NCBI GenBank assembly: GCA_964017235.1
Contig: OZ024936.1
Location: 88,696,537 to 88,760,536 of the forward strand
Length of the DNA stretch: 64,000 nt
Direction: 5' to 3'
Source: Sabellastarte sp. h YS-2021
Taxonomy: Eukaryota > Annelida > Polychaeta > Sabellida > Sabellidae
The notes under the pieces: generated by a model
The model's database searches: none
What the model was told of the DNA's origin: nothing
What the model saw: the letters and a program-made list of their open reading frames with translations, nothing else
Position numbers and translations under genes: made by a program
Shown: piece after piece, positions 12,701 to 27,700 of the stretch
Layout of the letters: every line of letters begins with the position of its first letter
Numbering within the stretch: position 1 is the first letter of the stretch

Positions 12701-15700
12701 GAAAATTTCATCAAAATCCCTCCATAAGTTTCTGAGCTATCTGTCTTTAAAAATTAAATTTCATGGATCCAGAAGATCCAGACAGTGATCCGAATCACTC
12801 CCAATATCTAATCACTTCTTCCTTTTACCATTTCGGACATATCCTGAAAATTTCATCAAAATCCGTCCACAAGTTTTTGAGTTATGTTGTTCACAAACAA
12901 ACAGACAGACAAACACAGGCGAAAACATACCCTCCTTGGCGGAGGTAATTATGTAGAAAATGGATATAAAGTAATCAATGGGACGGGGGGGGGGGAGTCG
13001 CCAAGCAGGATTAGAGCTCTCTGGTATATAAAATATATGTGGTGTTTATAGAATTAAATAAATACTATAGACACGTTACCACTTGTTTAGAAATTTGTAA
13101 TGCCTGTTATCCATAGTAAGTGGAGCCTGGAATATAAAATGATTATGGTCTTTATACGTCCCACGAGTTGGGTACATTTATTTATTTATTTGAGGCTTTA
13201 CGTCACTTTCAACACTGTGCAGGTCATGTCATGACAGGTAGTTTTGTGGGCAGAGGAAACCAGTACATACAGTTGGTCAAGGTTCTGTATTGTAAACTGC
13301 CGACCACCAGTAAGTAACTGCCAACTTTCCTACATAAGGTCTGGGGTTTGAACAGCTGACCTCAGAGGTGGGAGGCGAGTGTGTTACCACTGGGCCACCG
13401 TGGCCCCCTCACCAGTTGGGTCAAATACAGCTCATCGTGGACTGTCAAAATTTCAAGAGGAAATTTTAGTTTAAAATATTAGAGAAATGCAAATTTCTGA
13501 GATTGAAAAAGAGAACATAAAATGAAACATTCAGAAAGTAGAAGGTTTCTACAACAGAGATTGTTGTGTATTTGGTTTATTACGATACCTTTTCAAAGCA
13601 GCTTGACCCGAGGTTGACGGGTTGTGGATTGTATTTCCCAAATCTCATCTTGCCCACGTAAGATGCACACGTGTACTGGCCGCGTGTAAAGATCAGATGA
13701 TTTTCCTCCACCCTCGTCTTGTGATCGACTTTCTTAAACCTCACACAGGTTTCCTTCTCCCACAAGGAGAGTGCTTGCTCTATCATGTTTTCCTGGTGGG
13801 CACCTGTAATAGAAAATATCAAAGCTGACATTGCAGGTTTCTACCTTTCACAAAGACCATATTTGTCCCTATTAAGTGACCCCCACCCCTCCTCTCTACC
13901 AGTATAAAGGTCATATTATGGGGTTTTACAACCCCCTCAACAGCCAGCACCTTTGAGGTTCTGGAATTCTGAAAAAAAAGATGTATTTTAGTACTTCCCC
14001 AATGGAAAACCGCTCATAGGAAGTAAAGAAAATCAAAACAAAACATGGCAGTTTTGATCACAGATGCATTAACATCTACAAAAATCTGACATAAAAGTTT
14101 ATAGTGTCTTCAGATTTAAGGTTTATTTTCAATATTTTAAGCTCTCCTGCCATTATACATGCTTGTAAGCAAGACCAAGGCTGTAAGTGTCTATTATCAC
14201 CCATTGCCAGTGGACTCGAGAGCTGATTTTGTAATCTGTAATAGTCCCCCCCCCCCCCCCCCTCGAAAAATGAAAAACTGCGAACAAAGATAAACATACC
14301 AATGAATCTTCACTGAATATTATAATAGCTACTCCATATTTATATCGCCATGATTAATCATAGGTGGAAATAACTTATAAACCATGGATGCCCATTGTTA
14401 AACTTAGTTATGGATCAGAGTTGACTACTGTTAAGCAAGCTACAGATAGACCTAAACTGCAAGAAAGTAAACCAATTCACCTTTCACAGTGCTTTTTAAG
14501 TGGTGATAACATAATTCTTAATTCAAATCAACACCCCAACTCGCCACAGAAATTACCCATAACAATTCACTTTTGACAACAGTCACTTCATCCACCTGAT
14601 TCCTCTTGATCAACAAAAATCAAATAATCTGGTATCCAGTTTGTGCAAGTTGAGCATTGTGCTAAGCTAGGGCACCGAACAGTATCCATTTCATATGAAC
14701 TCACTATGAGATCCGTCCATCTTGTATGGTATAGGAAAGTCCCAGCGTTTGTTCTCGTCTCTGTTGATTTTCCTCTTGCGTCGTCTCTTCCCACCGAGTA
14801 CTTTGTGGAGAACCTAAGAAAGACAAATTTATCAAAAATCAATGGCTTCTTTCCCCTGTAATCACCAGAAACAGAGAACAGCTAGGCCAAAAGGGGTTTC
14901 GGTCTACTAGCGCAAGCGCGAAGCCATCACAGACACAAGTAGTGCACTGAATGGTCACCCATCCCAGTCCTAATGTAGCCCATCGCCGCATAACTTCTGT
15001 AAAATTTAGTGATTGTGGCCACGAAACAACTTCTGTAGAAGAGAGATAGTCATTGTGGGAATGCCACAATTCATGAAAGTCTGGAGACCAAAAAAAAGTG
15101 ATCTCTAGAAAAAACTATCCAAAGAAAGACAAAATTATAATAATTGTAAGCTGTTCTTTTTGTGTGGAATGGAGAATTCACAATGAATACATGTGTCCTT
15201 GTTATAAATTCGTCAAAGATTTGCAACATTCATATTTTTACCTCTGATTAGGTGGTTATACTTGTGGGTGTGTTTGTCCGTCTGTCTGTCTTTGTGATTA
15301 CTCCAAAACTAATTAAGCAACCTTTCTGAATTTTTTTACATGGGTTAAGAGTCTTACCAAAAAAAATAGAAGTATTAACTTTGAGGAAATATCTGCATTA
15401 TAATCTGGATAACAAAAATCTCGAATTTTCAACCATTCCATTTACAATGATGGCCAGTCAGGAACAGGTATCAGCTATCCAAGTTATTAATCTTTGAATT
15501 TAGATTTATTTTTTGTATTAAATCGCATTCAACAGCCAGGGCCATATTGTGATGGGTAGTTTACGGGTGGAGGAACCAGTGCATACTAGTTGGTCCAGAT
15601 TCTGCACTGTAAACCACTGGACATTTGCAAGAAACTACCAACTTTCCAACATGAAGTGCCATGGCCGAGATTCAAACCGGCGACCTCAGAGGTTGAAGGC

Positions 15701-18700
15701 GAGCACTCTAACCGCTACACCACCCAGCCCCCTGGCTTAATCTCTGAACTAGCATGTTCTAAATGGGTTTGTCTGAATGTATCAAATAGTTCTTTGACTC
15801 CTGTAGTACAAGAAGATACTGTGCTGAGTATAAATATCATAACAGTACATTCATACCTCCATATAGATTTCCTCTGCATCTTCTAATGTCAGTAAGATAT
15901 CGGTTCCTTCCCATGGCCGTGTCAATTCATTGTTCCCTGCAGCACTTTCCATCGCAGGACCAGAGATCAAGTCCAGAAACTGAATATATTTGAATGAAAA
16001 GTGAAAAAAAAGAAAAGTTTAAAATAAATATACTGGACTTATGTGCAGTGTACAAAATTAACACATACTTCCCTGTCCGAGGCTGGAAACTAATTCTTAC
16101 AGACCTGTATCGTTTTAGTAGCCTTGCTGAAGGCTCAAGTTCCTTTGTAGTTCGGGAAAGTTTTCAGTTCAGATAATGGAGTTTCAGTTTCTATAATGTA
16201 CTCATACATGTACTGACTTTTAAAGAAACAAACAGCTAAGAGAAAGACTTCTTCTGGAGAGCTTGCCTTCTTGCTTTGAAATTCTGAATGCGTACCTTAT
16301 GACTGCCAAATATTTCTGCACCTATTCTGAACATATTATACACATATGGGCCTTAAGCAAGGCTATCGTTTTAGAGTCACAGGTCCTGTTGTCAGGTAAC
16401 TAAACAAAACTGTTCATATTTATATTTTTAATTGTCCACATTAACGAGGATTTCAATTTTTTTCATTCTTGGCATTATAGAACATAATATTAAAACATTT
16501 ATTCTTTAGCACTTGCTTCTCGATTAATTTTGAAACTCATTGATTTAACCTATATTGAAATACAGACTGATAACTTTTCTTATGGAACTTATGGCCCAGT
16601 AAAATTGCTGAGTTGAAGGACTCGTAGACCAGGAAAGGTTTCTGGCAAACTTCCTACACTGTTTATGTGCATGAATAATCCTAAGCAACTGTTATTTGAA
16701 ATATTTAAAAGCCATGAACCGCCATCCAAATTCAAAATTTGAACGCAGTTCCAAATATGTATCTGGAATTTCAATTAGTATATTTCAAATTTTGGATTTG
16801 GAATTTGGATGGCAGTTCCAGGATTTCGTAGGAACAAGATAGATTAAAAGCTGTGCAGCATTTTATAAACTTTAAGAAAATTTATTAAATCTGACAAAGA
16901 AACCATACCAGTTAAGGGTGCTGTGTTTGAATACATTTTTACCTGCGCCATACATATGTGAAATGGCCTTCAGTGTCGCAATATGAATGGGGAAAGGATG
17001 GGTACATAAAAACAGTAAACAAAAACACTTGAACATAAACACAACACTCAAAATCTCTTCAAGAGTACTTTTTTCTATTTGTCTTTAAAATGGGTTACAT
17101 ACTTTAAGTGCGTAGAAAAGGTATCTCATTTTATCAAAAAAAAGAAAAAAAATATTATTTGCATCTGTCCATAACAACCTATTTGATACATTTTATAACA
17201 ATTCAAGAGGGATAAGCTTACTGGTGTTATATTCTGATAGTTCACAGTAGGGCGAAATATCAATTACATATGTAAGGGGCCTATATATTTGAAGATAACG
17301 ACTTATTAAAGGACAACAGATGCACTTCATTTGTGACTTTGCCTTGATGGATTAAAACAAAAAGAATGGAAAATGTCCGGTAAAGGAACAAGATTACGGA
17401 GATCCTAAGGCAACTTTACAAGAAAGGGGGAGATACTATCTCTTTCCTTTAAAACAGTAAAAGATTACCTCAAGAGATTACCTTATCCATGCTCTTTAAC
17501 ACCCATGCTTGATGTGAGTAATTAAATCCCCCCAAATTGACAGTCGTCAAACGCCCCCAGTACAATGCAGACTTCCGGGACCTCGGTCGAACGAGTATAA
17601 AATAAATAGACGAAATTTCAGTTATTTGGTTATAGAAAACAAAATACCTTAACTTTTGAAGGTATTTTCTGCTCTGTTAGTGTATTTATATGGGCTTATT
17701 ATATGGCAGACAAAATTTGTTTTATAACGGCCATTAATCTTATGTACAAGAAGGAAATGTAGAAGAGTCTGAATACTTGTTCCATGTGTTCCCGAATACC
17801 AAATAATGAGGTCCTCATTCTCTTTGAATACCTGTCCAATAAGTAAAAATTTCTAACTTAATGTTACAGATTGCTCAAGCAAAAGTCTATTAAGCTATAA
17901 AAGCTGCCAGTTTTCACCAGAAACTAATATTTTGGTGGTTTGAATTTAAAATATGTATTGAATATAAATGCATATACACATTAAAATAATGTAAAGTAAA
18001 TTTCGCCAAAAAATCCATATCTTATGAAAAAGGTCATTTTCTTTTTCAAAAATTGCCAATAATACCTAGCAAGGAAATACCTTAGGTATGTATATTCGGC
18101 TAAATTGCTGAATTACCCTCCCTGAAGTACATGAAAGTAGTTCTGTCTTTAGTGAGAAGTAGTTCAAGCATGAGGGTTATATATCTATAGCAATTGTATA
18201 TATATACAGCTGCATAATAATTGGTAGGTCGGCAGGTCGGCACATGGTTAAAAAGTAAAGGTCGGCAGGTGGGCAAGTCAGCACATAAAAATTTTTTAAA
18301 TTACACAATGAAAAAATTAAGGTTGGCAGGTCAGCAGCAGATAAACATGCAAACACATAATTAGGTCATCAAACTTACAATTGAAGAGAATGTCCATGGG
18401 TTCGATTCCCATAGCAGTATTGTCATGTCACTGCTCTTGGTAGATACATTCCTACTTCATTTACATTAACTTAAAAAAAAACCACACAAACCCAGTACCC
18501 ACAACAACATCTCAAATTAAACTAAACTTCCCGGTTCATATTTTTAATTATAAATTTTTATTCTAAAATCGGGTCGTAACTAAAAATGTACCGAAATATA
18601 GGCTTTGAAAATATGAGACCATTACTGAACTAATTATATATTTTTCATGGCCAGTAAGTGCTTGCTATAGCCCCCACCCCCGCCCCAGAAAAAAAAATAA

Positions 18701-21700
18701 CAAAGTTAACAAAATAGTCATTTTTTGTCAAGTTAGCATTAATTATTAATATTAATTATTATTGTTATTTTTAAGTATTATGAATTAAGTGTTTTTTCCA
18801 TCAGAAAGTCTAATATGTTCACAGAAATAGGTATATCCAAACTCCAAAACAATACTGCAAATCACACTTAGTGCTAGTATTCGTAGAATGTTGAGCACAC
18901 ATTGACTGGTATTCATACAGACTTTTTAAAAATTATATAATTCGAATTCAATAAAATATTTTAAAGTATGACTGTTTGTCAAATATACATTCATTAATTT
19001 ATTTTATATTTCAGGCCTTGCCCTACTAAAACATTGTCCACACTTACAGTTATGGAATTTATTTGATTTTTTTATGTGTGTCTTATACTCGTTTGTGTGA
19101 GTCCCCCGAAGCCCGCATTTTCTCGTAGTCGATTGACAACAGTGATATATGACAAGGAAATAAGCCAAACATTCCCCCAAAAAGTGACCTAAATATCGGA
19201 ACTCGCGTTTGAGCAGGCACCAAGATTAAGTAAAGTGTGGAACATTGATGTAAACATTTCTAGCCTTCAATAAAATGTGAAAGTTCTGCTAAAATAAGGA
19301 AAATTATGCTAAAATGGATAAAAAATTATGACATTAGACCCATTATTAACTTGTAATGGAGATAACTTTTACCTCAGAATAACATATTAGCAGTTTTTGG
19401 GCGATAATGTAACATTGTGTGTGTGTGTGTGTGTGGAAGAGGGGTGTGGGTGGGGGGGTTACCATTATACAGAGCCTAGAGCCAGCACCAGTAAATCATT
19501 CACTCAAGATACTATCCAATTATCTTAAAATAATGCTGTGTTGTCTTAAGTCAATCCGTCAAGAGACTATCTCATTCCCACAAGATAATAAATCATTCAC
19601 CCGAGAGTCTATCTCACTCCCTCAAGATAATAAGCCATTCCCTCAAGATATTATCAAATTAGCTCAAAATAACATCTTGTTGCCTCAAAAGATGTTCCCT
19701 TAATATGTCAGTTCATTTTAGAGGGAATGAGATAAGATCTTGGGGAAATGACTTACTATCTTTTGGTAAAATGTTGATATAAAACAGTCCACCCCTTTGT
19801 ATGTTGCTTTAAGGTCTCTGTACACCATCAAAGTGAACAGGTGTCTTTTTCTTGACTACATGGCCCAGTTAAACTATATGTATATCTATTACGAAAAGTC
19901 GATTGTTATTACTTGTTAAATATTTGTGGTGACTACAAATTGTGTAGAATTACCATGAAAATATTTATGATAAACAATGTATCGCGTTCAGAGTTAGCTG
20001 ACCTCAGAAGTAATAGTGCAATAAGGAGCAATAACTAAGTCAACAATAACAACACAACAATGAAAGTTCAATCACATGTGTATAAATTTATAAAGGTGAG
20101 AGAAAATACCCAAAAAGATGAATAAATAAATTTCTAGTTAATACAAACAAGGGAAATCTTAACACCATAAGTCAAAAACAGATAAATCATTGACCCTATA
20201 TATTGGTGGTACCTCTGGGTATGGTAACTAAGTGGTACATAACAAAAAATTCTAAAAAAAAACGTGAAGAAAATCAAAAATTTAATCTTTGTAGCCAATC
20301 TAATCCACTGATATAAATTCTAACACTAATTTGACTTTTATAGCACCTAATCTCTACAAATCTGCAAATTCTAGCGACAACAACAACTCCAGTAGACTAA
20401 GTCCAAGAAAAAAAGTCATGTGTCCAGGTTCAGGGAAGGCAAACTTAAAATATTGGAAACAAACTCCAAATCTGAAGAATTTGTTAACCTTTATCCCATA
20501 GTTTTGTACTTTGGGGGGACTTTATGGCGATTTTATTGAGAAGAAACTGTCATGTTTTGGTTTTTTTATGAGTTTCCCTTCCTGTCAGAGGCCTGTTAGA
20601 TTGGGGTGGTACTAAAACAAAGAATCCTGGAATCAAAACGGTTTTATATTGGCGCCCTCTTGATCTAAACATTTTTTTACATAAGCTCATCGGTAGATTT
20701 CATAGGATGCTTGAATTATTAGCAATATCAATCAATATTCAACTGAACCATCGAGAATTAATATTTTGGTATACACACAGATAAGAAAACAGATTAATAA
20801 GATAATTTGTTTTTTTATAAGACAGCTTTTTTATAATACAGGATGAAACTAATTACAGATATTTAAGATATCATACAAGGCTAAACAATAACAAAGATGA
20901 TTTATGAAGAAAGTAGTAAATAATACATCACATTTTGCACAGTATCTAATCACTAAAGTTCTATTACTGTATTTATCCAAATAAATGCCCCCCCCCTCCT
21001 ATTAAGCACCCACGCCCCCTCTCCACCTTTGCAAAGGTCAAAGGTGTGGATTTTTACATCCCATTTACCAGGCATTAATTCTACAATTCTGAAAAAAAAA
21101 TATGCGTGTTAGTATATCTCCAACATTAAATGAACAGGAAATGGAGAAAATTAAAACAAAACATACCGGTTTTGAACAAGAACTCCTTAACATCTACAAA
21201 AGTAGGAGACACAAGTTTATACTTTCTTAAGATTTCAGGTTTGTTTCTAATATTTCAAGTTCTCCTAGGGTTGTATGTTTACGCAGTCAGGGTTTGTAAA
21301 GTATGTAATTATTGTCCATTCCTCCCACACACTTGAGTGGTCTCTTGTCTTAGATGGTCACCCTCCCCTTTTGAAGCATGCGTCGCCCCCAGCACAAATA
21401 CGGTAAGTTCTATTAAGTTCACATATACATTCATGTCTTTGACTGTGGAATGTACATTTTTGCTATTGAATGTGTACATTCAATGACAAAACCAGTGAGT
21501 CTATACATTCTATGGATTAATCAATGAATGTATACATTCAATGGTCATCTACATTCAACACAGGTCCTCAGTGGCCCAGTGGTTTGCAAGTTTTGCATCT
21601 AATCACAGGCTGTTACCTTTGTGTAGGGTTTGACTCCCACAAGTGACAATGCTGAGGATCTGTCCCAATATGACCCTGGCTGTTGAACAGGACATAAAAC

Positions 21701-24700
21701 TGCAACGTTGACCTTTGATCTGTATTCAACACATGCATACAAGGTTGTATCAAACAGAACGAAAGCCTCACCAGATTTGAGAGAGGGCCATCATTTTGTA
21801 CACTGGATGGTCTCACGTTGAGGTCAATCAGGTGCAGTTCTGTAAGAATTCTCTGCACCTTGTTCCAATCTTCACACGACTGTCCATGACAACTCAGCCA
21901 ATCCGCACGGTCCCTGCCCTCAGGATGAAACAGGTGTCTTGTATCCTCGGAATCTGTAGATGGCGAGTCCAGTTGTTCAATGACATCAAGACGGGCCTCC
22001 TGGAAAATATGTGTTCACTGTATATATTTATGGTGTTATTTTCTGGTAAATATGAAGGATATGTATGGCATCTATGTCAACTTTAACTTATATCAATTAA
22101 TTCTTTCAAGTTAAACTGTTATGATTTATTGATAGAGTTAATTGGCAATAACAAAAGGTTTTTTTAAACCCCCAGTCACACTACAGGCGGTATAACCTGA
22201 GGTGAAATGCCCCTGTCTTTGAACTACCGTCTGAGGTTCATATGCAAACTTGTGACACAGTGGCGAAACGTCCAATACCTTGCACATGCTACGGAAGTTT
22301 TAAAAAGGATAAAGTTTCTGCATCTGAATTTGGAACCGTGAGCATACACTGATAAAGTTTTTGAATACGGTAACTGTAGATGTGGTCCATGGTGTATCTG
22401 TTATGTACAAGTTGAGATTTTGTACAAGTTGCAACTTGTACAAGAAATTTGTGCAAGTTGCAACTTGTACGGGTTGAGTTGTACAAGCTGCAACACATAC
22501 AGAACTTTGGCCTGTACAAGTTGCAACTTGTAGAAGCTCCATATTTACCAGCTGAACAATGTATTTTAATGAATTTATTCTTTAAAATTCATCAAATCAA
22601 CACATCCAATCTTCATAAATGACAAATTCATTGTAAATTCTATTTCTTAGATGATAAAAAAGAAAATTATTGACCTGCATGTATAGTTTCATAATTATGT
22701 TAAAAATTACTACACTATACTATGTACATCTCTCTTTGAAGCCCCAAGGACGAGGTCATCAAGTGTAAAACAAATATGTATGTACAGATCCAACCAAAAG
22801 GAAAGGTGTAGCTGGGCCATTATAGGGTCATAATTAGAGGTAAAGGCATTTATTTTAAGAACTTTACAGTTTATGGTACTGGTTAAACTTACTAATGTTA
22901 CTCATTCAATTGGTATTACATTTGTGTAAACCAGCACCCCATGCATATTTGAATGCACTGAGAAAAACGTGAGTAATTTTGGCAGAAAAAAATTGTTCAT
23001 CATTAAATAAATTCGCAAAAGTGCATGGAATGTATATAATTTCTTTTGTTACCTGTCAGTGGGCTATTGAATTTGTTCTATTTTTATGTCTTTTGTCTAA
23101 CATCTGAAAGAAGGATCCAATCTGATGAGACAGATTAAAACAATAGGATTTTTGATGTTTAGAAAGCCCTACCTGCAGGCACGCAGTTTGTGTAAACATA
23201 AACACAGTAAGTTGTACAGGTTGTTTGGGTACACAAAAATGTGTACACAATAGACCCCAAAGTATTTCTTGGGGCAACAAGAGCACTCAGAGAGCACAGA
23301 TCTCCTCCAAGATCCAACAAAGCTTTAGATTTAGATTATTACCTCCAACAAGGAGGTATAAAATTCATGACCAGTTTGTTACTTTGAAATCTTTCGAAGA
23401 TTTCAAAGTATGTCGATCAGTCAGTTTGTTTGTTAGCACACACTCGGCCACAGTTTTTCAGCTATGATTCTCATTTTTTTCCTATAACATTGTCATTGGT
23501 CAAAACAGAACACCACCGAATTTCAACAAAATCGGTAGCATTTTTACATAGCTATGACCATTTTAACAACTTAGTCACCGCATTCACAAATATATGCCGA
23601 GATTTCAAAGTCTGCCACTGGGATGAGTAGATTTACTTTTTTGTTTGTCTGTTAGCAGGATTATTAAATACTACTGGTCAGATATTTGAGAAAAAATAAG
23701 AAGATAAGTCCTGGTCCAACTTAGATCCGGACCACCACCTAGATACACTGTGGACCACTGTGGCCTAGCGGGTAACACACTTGTCTAGGAACTCAGAGGA
23801 CGTGGGTTCAATCCCAGGTACAGGCAGATACATAGTGGCTCGGATGACCACTTAAAATGTCAGTCCTCTGTCATTGGGTCCTATCCTCAGTGGCAGGTTA
23901 AAGAACCTCAAGGACGTTGATAAATGGTCATCCTTGAGCCTCTATCTTCAAGTTAGGGGAATGTGAGTTACTTGTGAGTTGGGGCTGTAACTGTACAGTC
24001 GGATTGGTTAAATAGCACTTTGAGTCCTGTAGTATATGGAGATATTGCGATGAGTATAAATACATAATAATAACAATAATACAAAAAAAATATCGAAGAT
24101 CCGGATTTTCCCATTTACTCATTATTAAGCCATTTTTTTAATATCATACATTAACCTTGGCAGAGGGATGTGCTCTTCGAGTACTTTTGTATTTCTACTT
24201 ATTAAGGCTAGGTCGCACATACAGGCAAAAGGGCTTTAATATGCGGCAACTGTTAGGTACAAAAGCCAGTCTACTTTTCATCTTTGTTTACACTGGTGTG
24301 ATTAAAATATACCAGTTTGACATTTTGAGTATGCTTTATTCTACCCAAATTGTTTTAACTATTTGCAGAAATAACAATGCGTGTCAATACACACGATGGA
24401 TTGGGTTTCATTAGAAATTTTAATGACATGCATGAAAATTTTAAAAATGTCAAATCAGAGTTTGAAACCTAATACATACACATGATATTTGATGAAAGAC
24501 CTATTCCATTAATGCTTGACTGTTTCATATACATATAAACTATCTTTTAAAAAGTTTATACTTAAAACTACAAGAAAAACCTATTTACTCATAGTTTGTA
24601 CAATAATATAAATTGAAACTGGACAGAATTTCTAGTAATATATAGAAATTATTAAGTTGTATACGACTTAATTTCTCTGTCAAAATTTGTTTTATACTAT

Positions 24701-27700
24701 TTATTTTATTACTTACACTGATTTACATGACTTATTAAGTCATACACGCAACTTAAGATACACAAAAGATTATTGACTATTTATTATATCAATGAATACA
24801 ACTAGTGATGTATGTGAGTGCATCTGGTACAAATTGTGTATCATTTTGTTCATTTGTTTATTTTTTGAAAAACATCTTGCCCTTGACACAGGACAACAAA
24901 GGGAAGAAACACAAGAACAGAAAATTAACTTTCTATGTTAGAAGTCAACACTGATTCTGTCTTGAGACTTCAGATTATTTTCAGGAATTTTTAGCTAGTA
25001 TCCAGTCCGGATCCCCTGACAAGGATTGGTGCTACCCAGGCACTGCTATTACCTTTTAACAGGAGGTTATGTTTTTTATCACTGTGGCCTAGCGGGTAAC
25101 CCACTTGTCTAGGAACTCAGAGGACGTGGGTTCAATCCCAGGTACAGGCAGATACATAGTGGATCGGATGACCACTTAAAATGGCGGTCCTCTGTCATTG
25201 GGTCCTATCCCCATTGGCAGGTTAAACAACCTCAAGGACGTTGATAAATGGTCATCTTCAAGTTAGGGGAATGTCAGCTACTTGTGAGTTGGGGCTGTAC
25301 CTGTACAGTCGGATTGGTGAAATAGCGCTTTGAGTCCTGTAGTATATGGAGATATTGCGCTGAGTATAAATACATAATAATAATAATTTTGGGTACATTT
25401 GTCTGTCTACTTATTTGTCTGTGTTTAATTGTAAAAGTAATTAACAGATCTTCCTGAATTGTTTTATGTGGGTAGGACCTGATGAAAGGAAAAGTTTATA
25501 TTTTTGGAAGATCCATGCACATCATATTCTGGATACAAAAAAAATCCAAATTTTCAGAAGCACATTCTGGTGTAGGTCTGCACTCTACTAATGTTTTGTA
25601 ACTATTACTGTACATGAGTAAATTAGCACACTTAATGGTATTTAAAACAAAACATTCCTGCATGTTTATGCATATATCAATATATATATCATATATACAT
25701 GTAGTAGTACTAAATACTGTATTTTTTCCAAAATATGGCCCTGGAGTTATTTATTTTCAAATGGCATCAGACCAGGCGTTAAATTGAACCAGGCGTTCTT
25801 TTGAAATACAAAAAGAGTGTTGTAAATTGTAAACAGTGTGCTTGGTATCAGACGTTAATTTGAGCCAGGCGTTTATTTGAACCTGGGCGTTATTTTGGAA
25901 ATTTACAGTATATATAGATTATATACACATTAAATCTGTAACATCTAACACTCCATCAATCTCACAGTTAAAGCTTTATGTACACTTTATCGCCTCTGGG
26001 TGAAACTATTCAAAGGTGAAATCTGAGCTTAATTTGTATGTGTATAAACTTTCTCCCATATGTTTGTGTTTCACATGTACATGATATAATGGTTAATGTA
26101 AATGTTACGTTTTCAACTGAATTTTTTTGCAGGGAGTTTTTTAATGCAAACTGGTTCAATCAGAATCAAGGATGATTCTATATCATTCAAATAGCAAAAC
26201 ATTTCATGTCTTACAAAATAGACCTAACTTTTTTAAGCACGAGTTCTAGAGAGGCTCGCGCTTCCAGAGATCACTTTTTTCGTTTTGTATTTTTTTGTCT
26301 CCGGACTTTCATCAGCTGTGGTGCAACGTGATGAGTATCTGTCTGTTCGCTGAAGTTAAGTGGCAATGGGCTACGTTAGTACTGGGATGGGTGACCGCTT
26401 CGGTGCACTACTCGTATCTCTGATGGCTTCGCACTCGCACTAGTAGACCAAAACCCCTTTCGGCTTTGTTTTCTCTACAGAATTGATACCGAAGGCATAA
26501 TTCATAAAATCAACTACGAAATACCACGGGACATTATTATTATATCAATGTACTCATTTTGAGACAGAGAAAATACGTTCTGTGTTGTAATGTTGCTAAT
26601 GGATTAAACTGAGATTTTGTGCTACATGCCGACGATAAATAAATACCGATCCGATAAATGTTGTAAGATTTCTTCTAAACTCAACAGTGTTTTAAACTGG
26701 GTTGTATTGTATTGTTGTCCATCCAAAAAGGTAAGGTATTATATCACATGGGCTCCAACTTTCTAATAATTTAATATAGAGTAAGAAATTTAAAATTTGC
26801 CACATATCTGAAATTCCCCACATGTGGAAATACTAATAAAAACAATGAATTGAGGGGAGATTTGTTGAATGTATAGTAGTCAAGGCTTTTTGAACTGAAG
26901 TATACCAAGTTTAAGACAAAGCATCATTTTCTTCATAGAAATAATCAAAGATATTAGACGGTGGCAAATTTAGATTTCTGGGGAATTTTAGATTTCTTAC
27001 TCTAATATGATAAACCTCCAACAAGGAGACTTATGTTATCGGCGGCATACACTGATTGATTGTTTGGTTACAAAATAACTCAAAAAGTTGTACACAGATT
27101 TTGATGAAATTCCAGACAATGTTGACAACAGCATAAGGAACAAATAATTCAATTTTCGTTGGATCACCATCTAGATCCAGGAATTTTTTTAAAGGATTTT
27201 TTATCATTAGGGAGGTATTAGACCTTTGAGGAGGTTTGCGCTCTCCGAGTACTTTTCTTGTTTTGTATTGCGTCATCACTACTGTATAAGTGACTTTAAA
27301 ATTCTAACAGCAAACGTAATACACACAGCAATGCATAAAAACTGGATGACCTGAAAAAATTCGTCCCAAAGTACAATGACAACAAAAGAGACCGGAAAAT
27401 ATTTATATTTTCACCCACTTGTAAATAAACAAAAAGGAAATTCAAACGAATTTGAACTAACATATAAAACAAACACATAAACAAAATAAAATAATCTACA
27501 TTGTGGTTACCTTTTAACCTAGAAATTTCTTTCATTCTTTCATTTTTCTTTCTTTGAACTAAATCTCTACCAAATGTCAAGCCAGTGTTTATAAGTGCTT
27601 GCCTGTTATATGCACTTGTTGGCTCAGAAAGTGCACAGAATATATACAAACTGATAATAATTGTTAAAGGGTTTTAAATCAGATCGGGGTGGAAAAGATG

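Noticed and set aside
14588-14861. Both-strand frames around 14.7 kb
   Set aside because: The real frame is a different minus-strand one (exon 4), open only between the two splice sites.
23056-23286. Alternative first exon with a hydrophobic stretch ending CTGCAG|GTAGGG
   Set aside because: The frame giving phase 0 has only a short ATG-led piece without a convincing signal peptide; weaker than 47634-48182.
26340-26440. Functional 5S rRNA gene
   Set aside because: Only the 3' half of 5S matches and it is embedded in a repeated leader/trailer; treated as a SINE.
27296-27649. Minus-strand frame with a hydrophilic exon-like stretch (NERMKEISRLKG before a GTAACC donor)
   Set aside because: The acceptor would need phase 2 and the end is phase 1, fitting neither tentative exon 1 nor exon 2; no homology recognised. 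It could be an exon of an unseen transcript.
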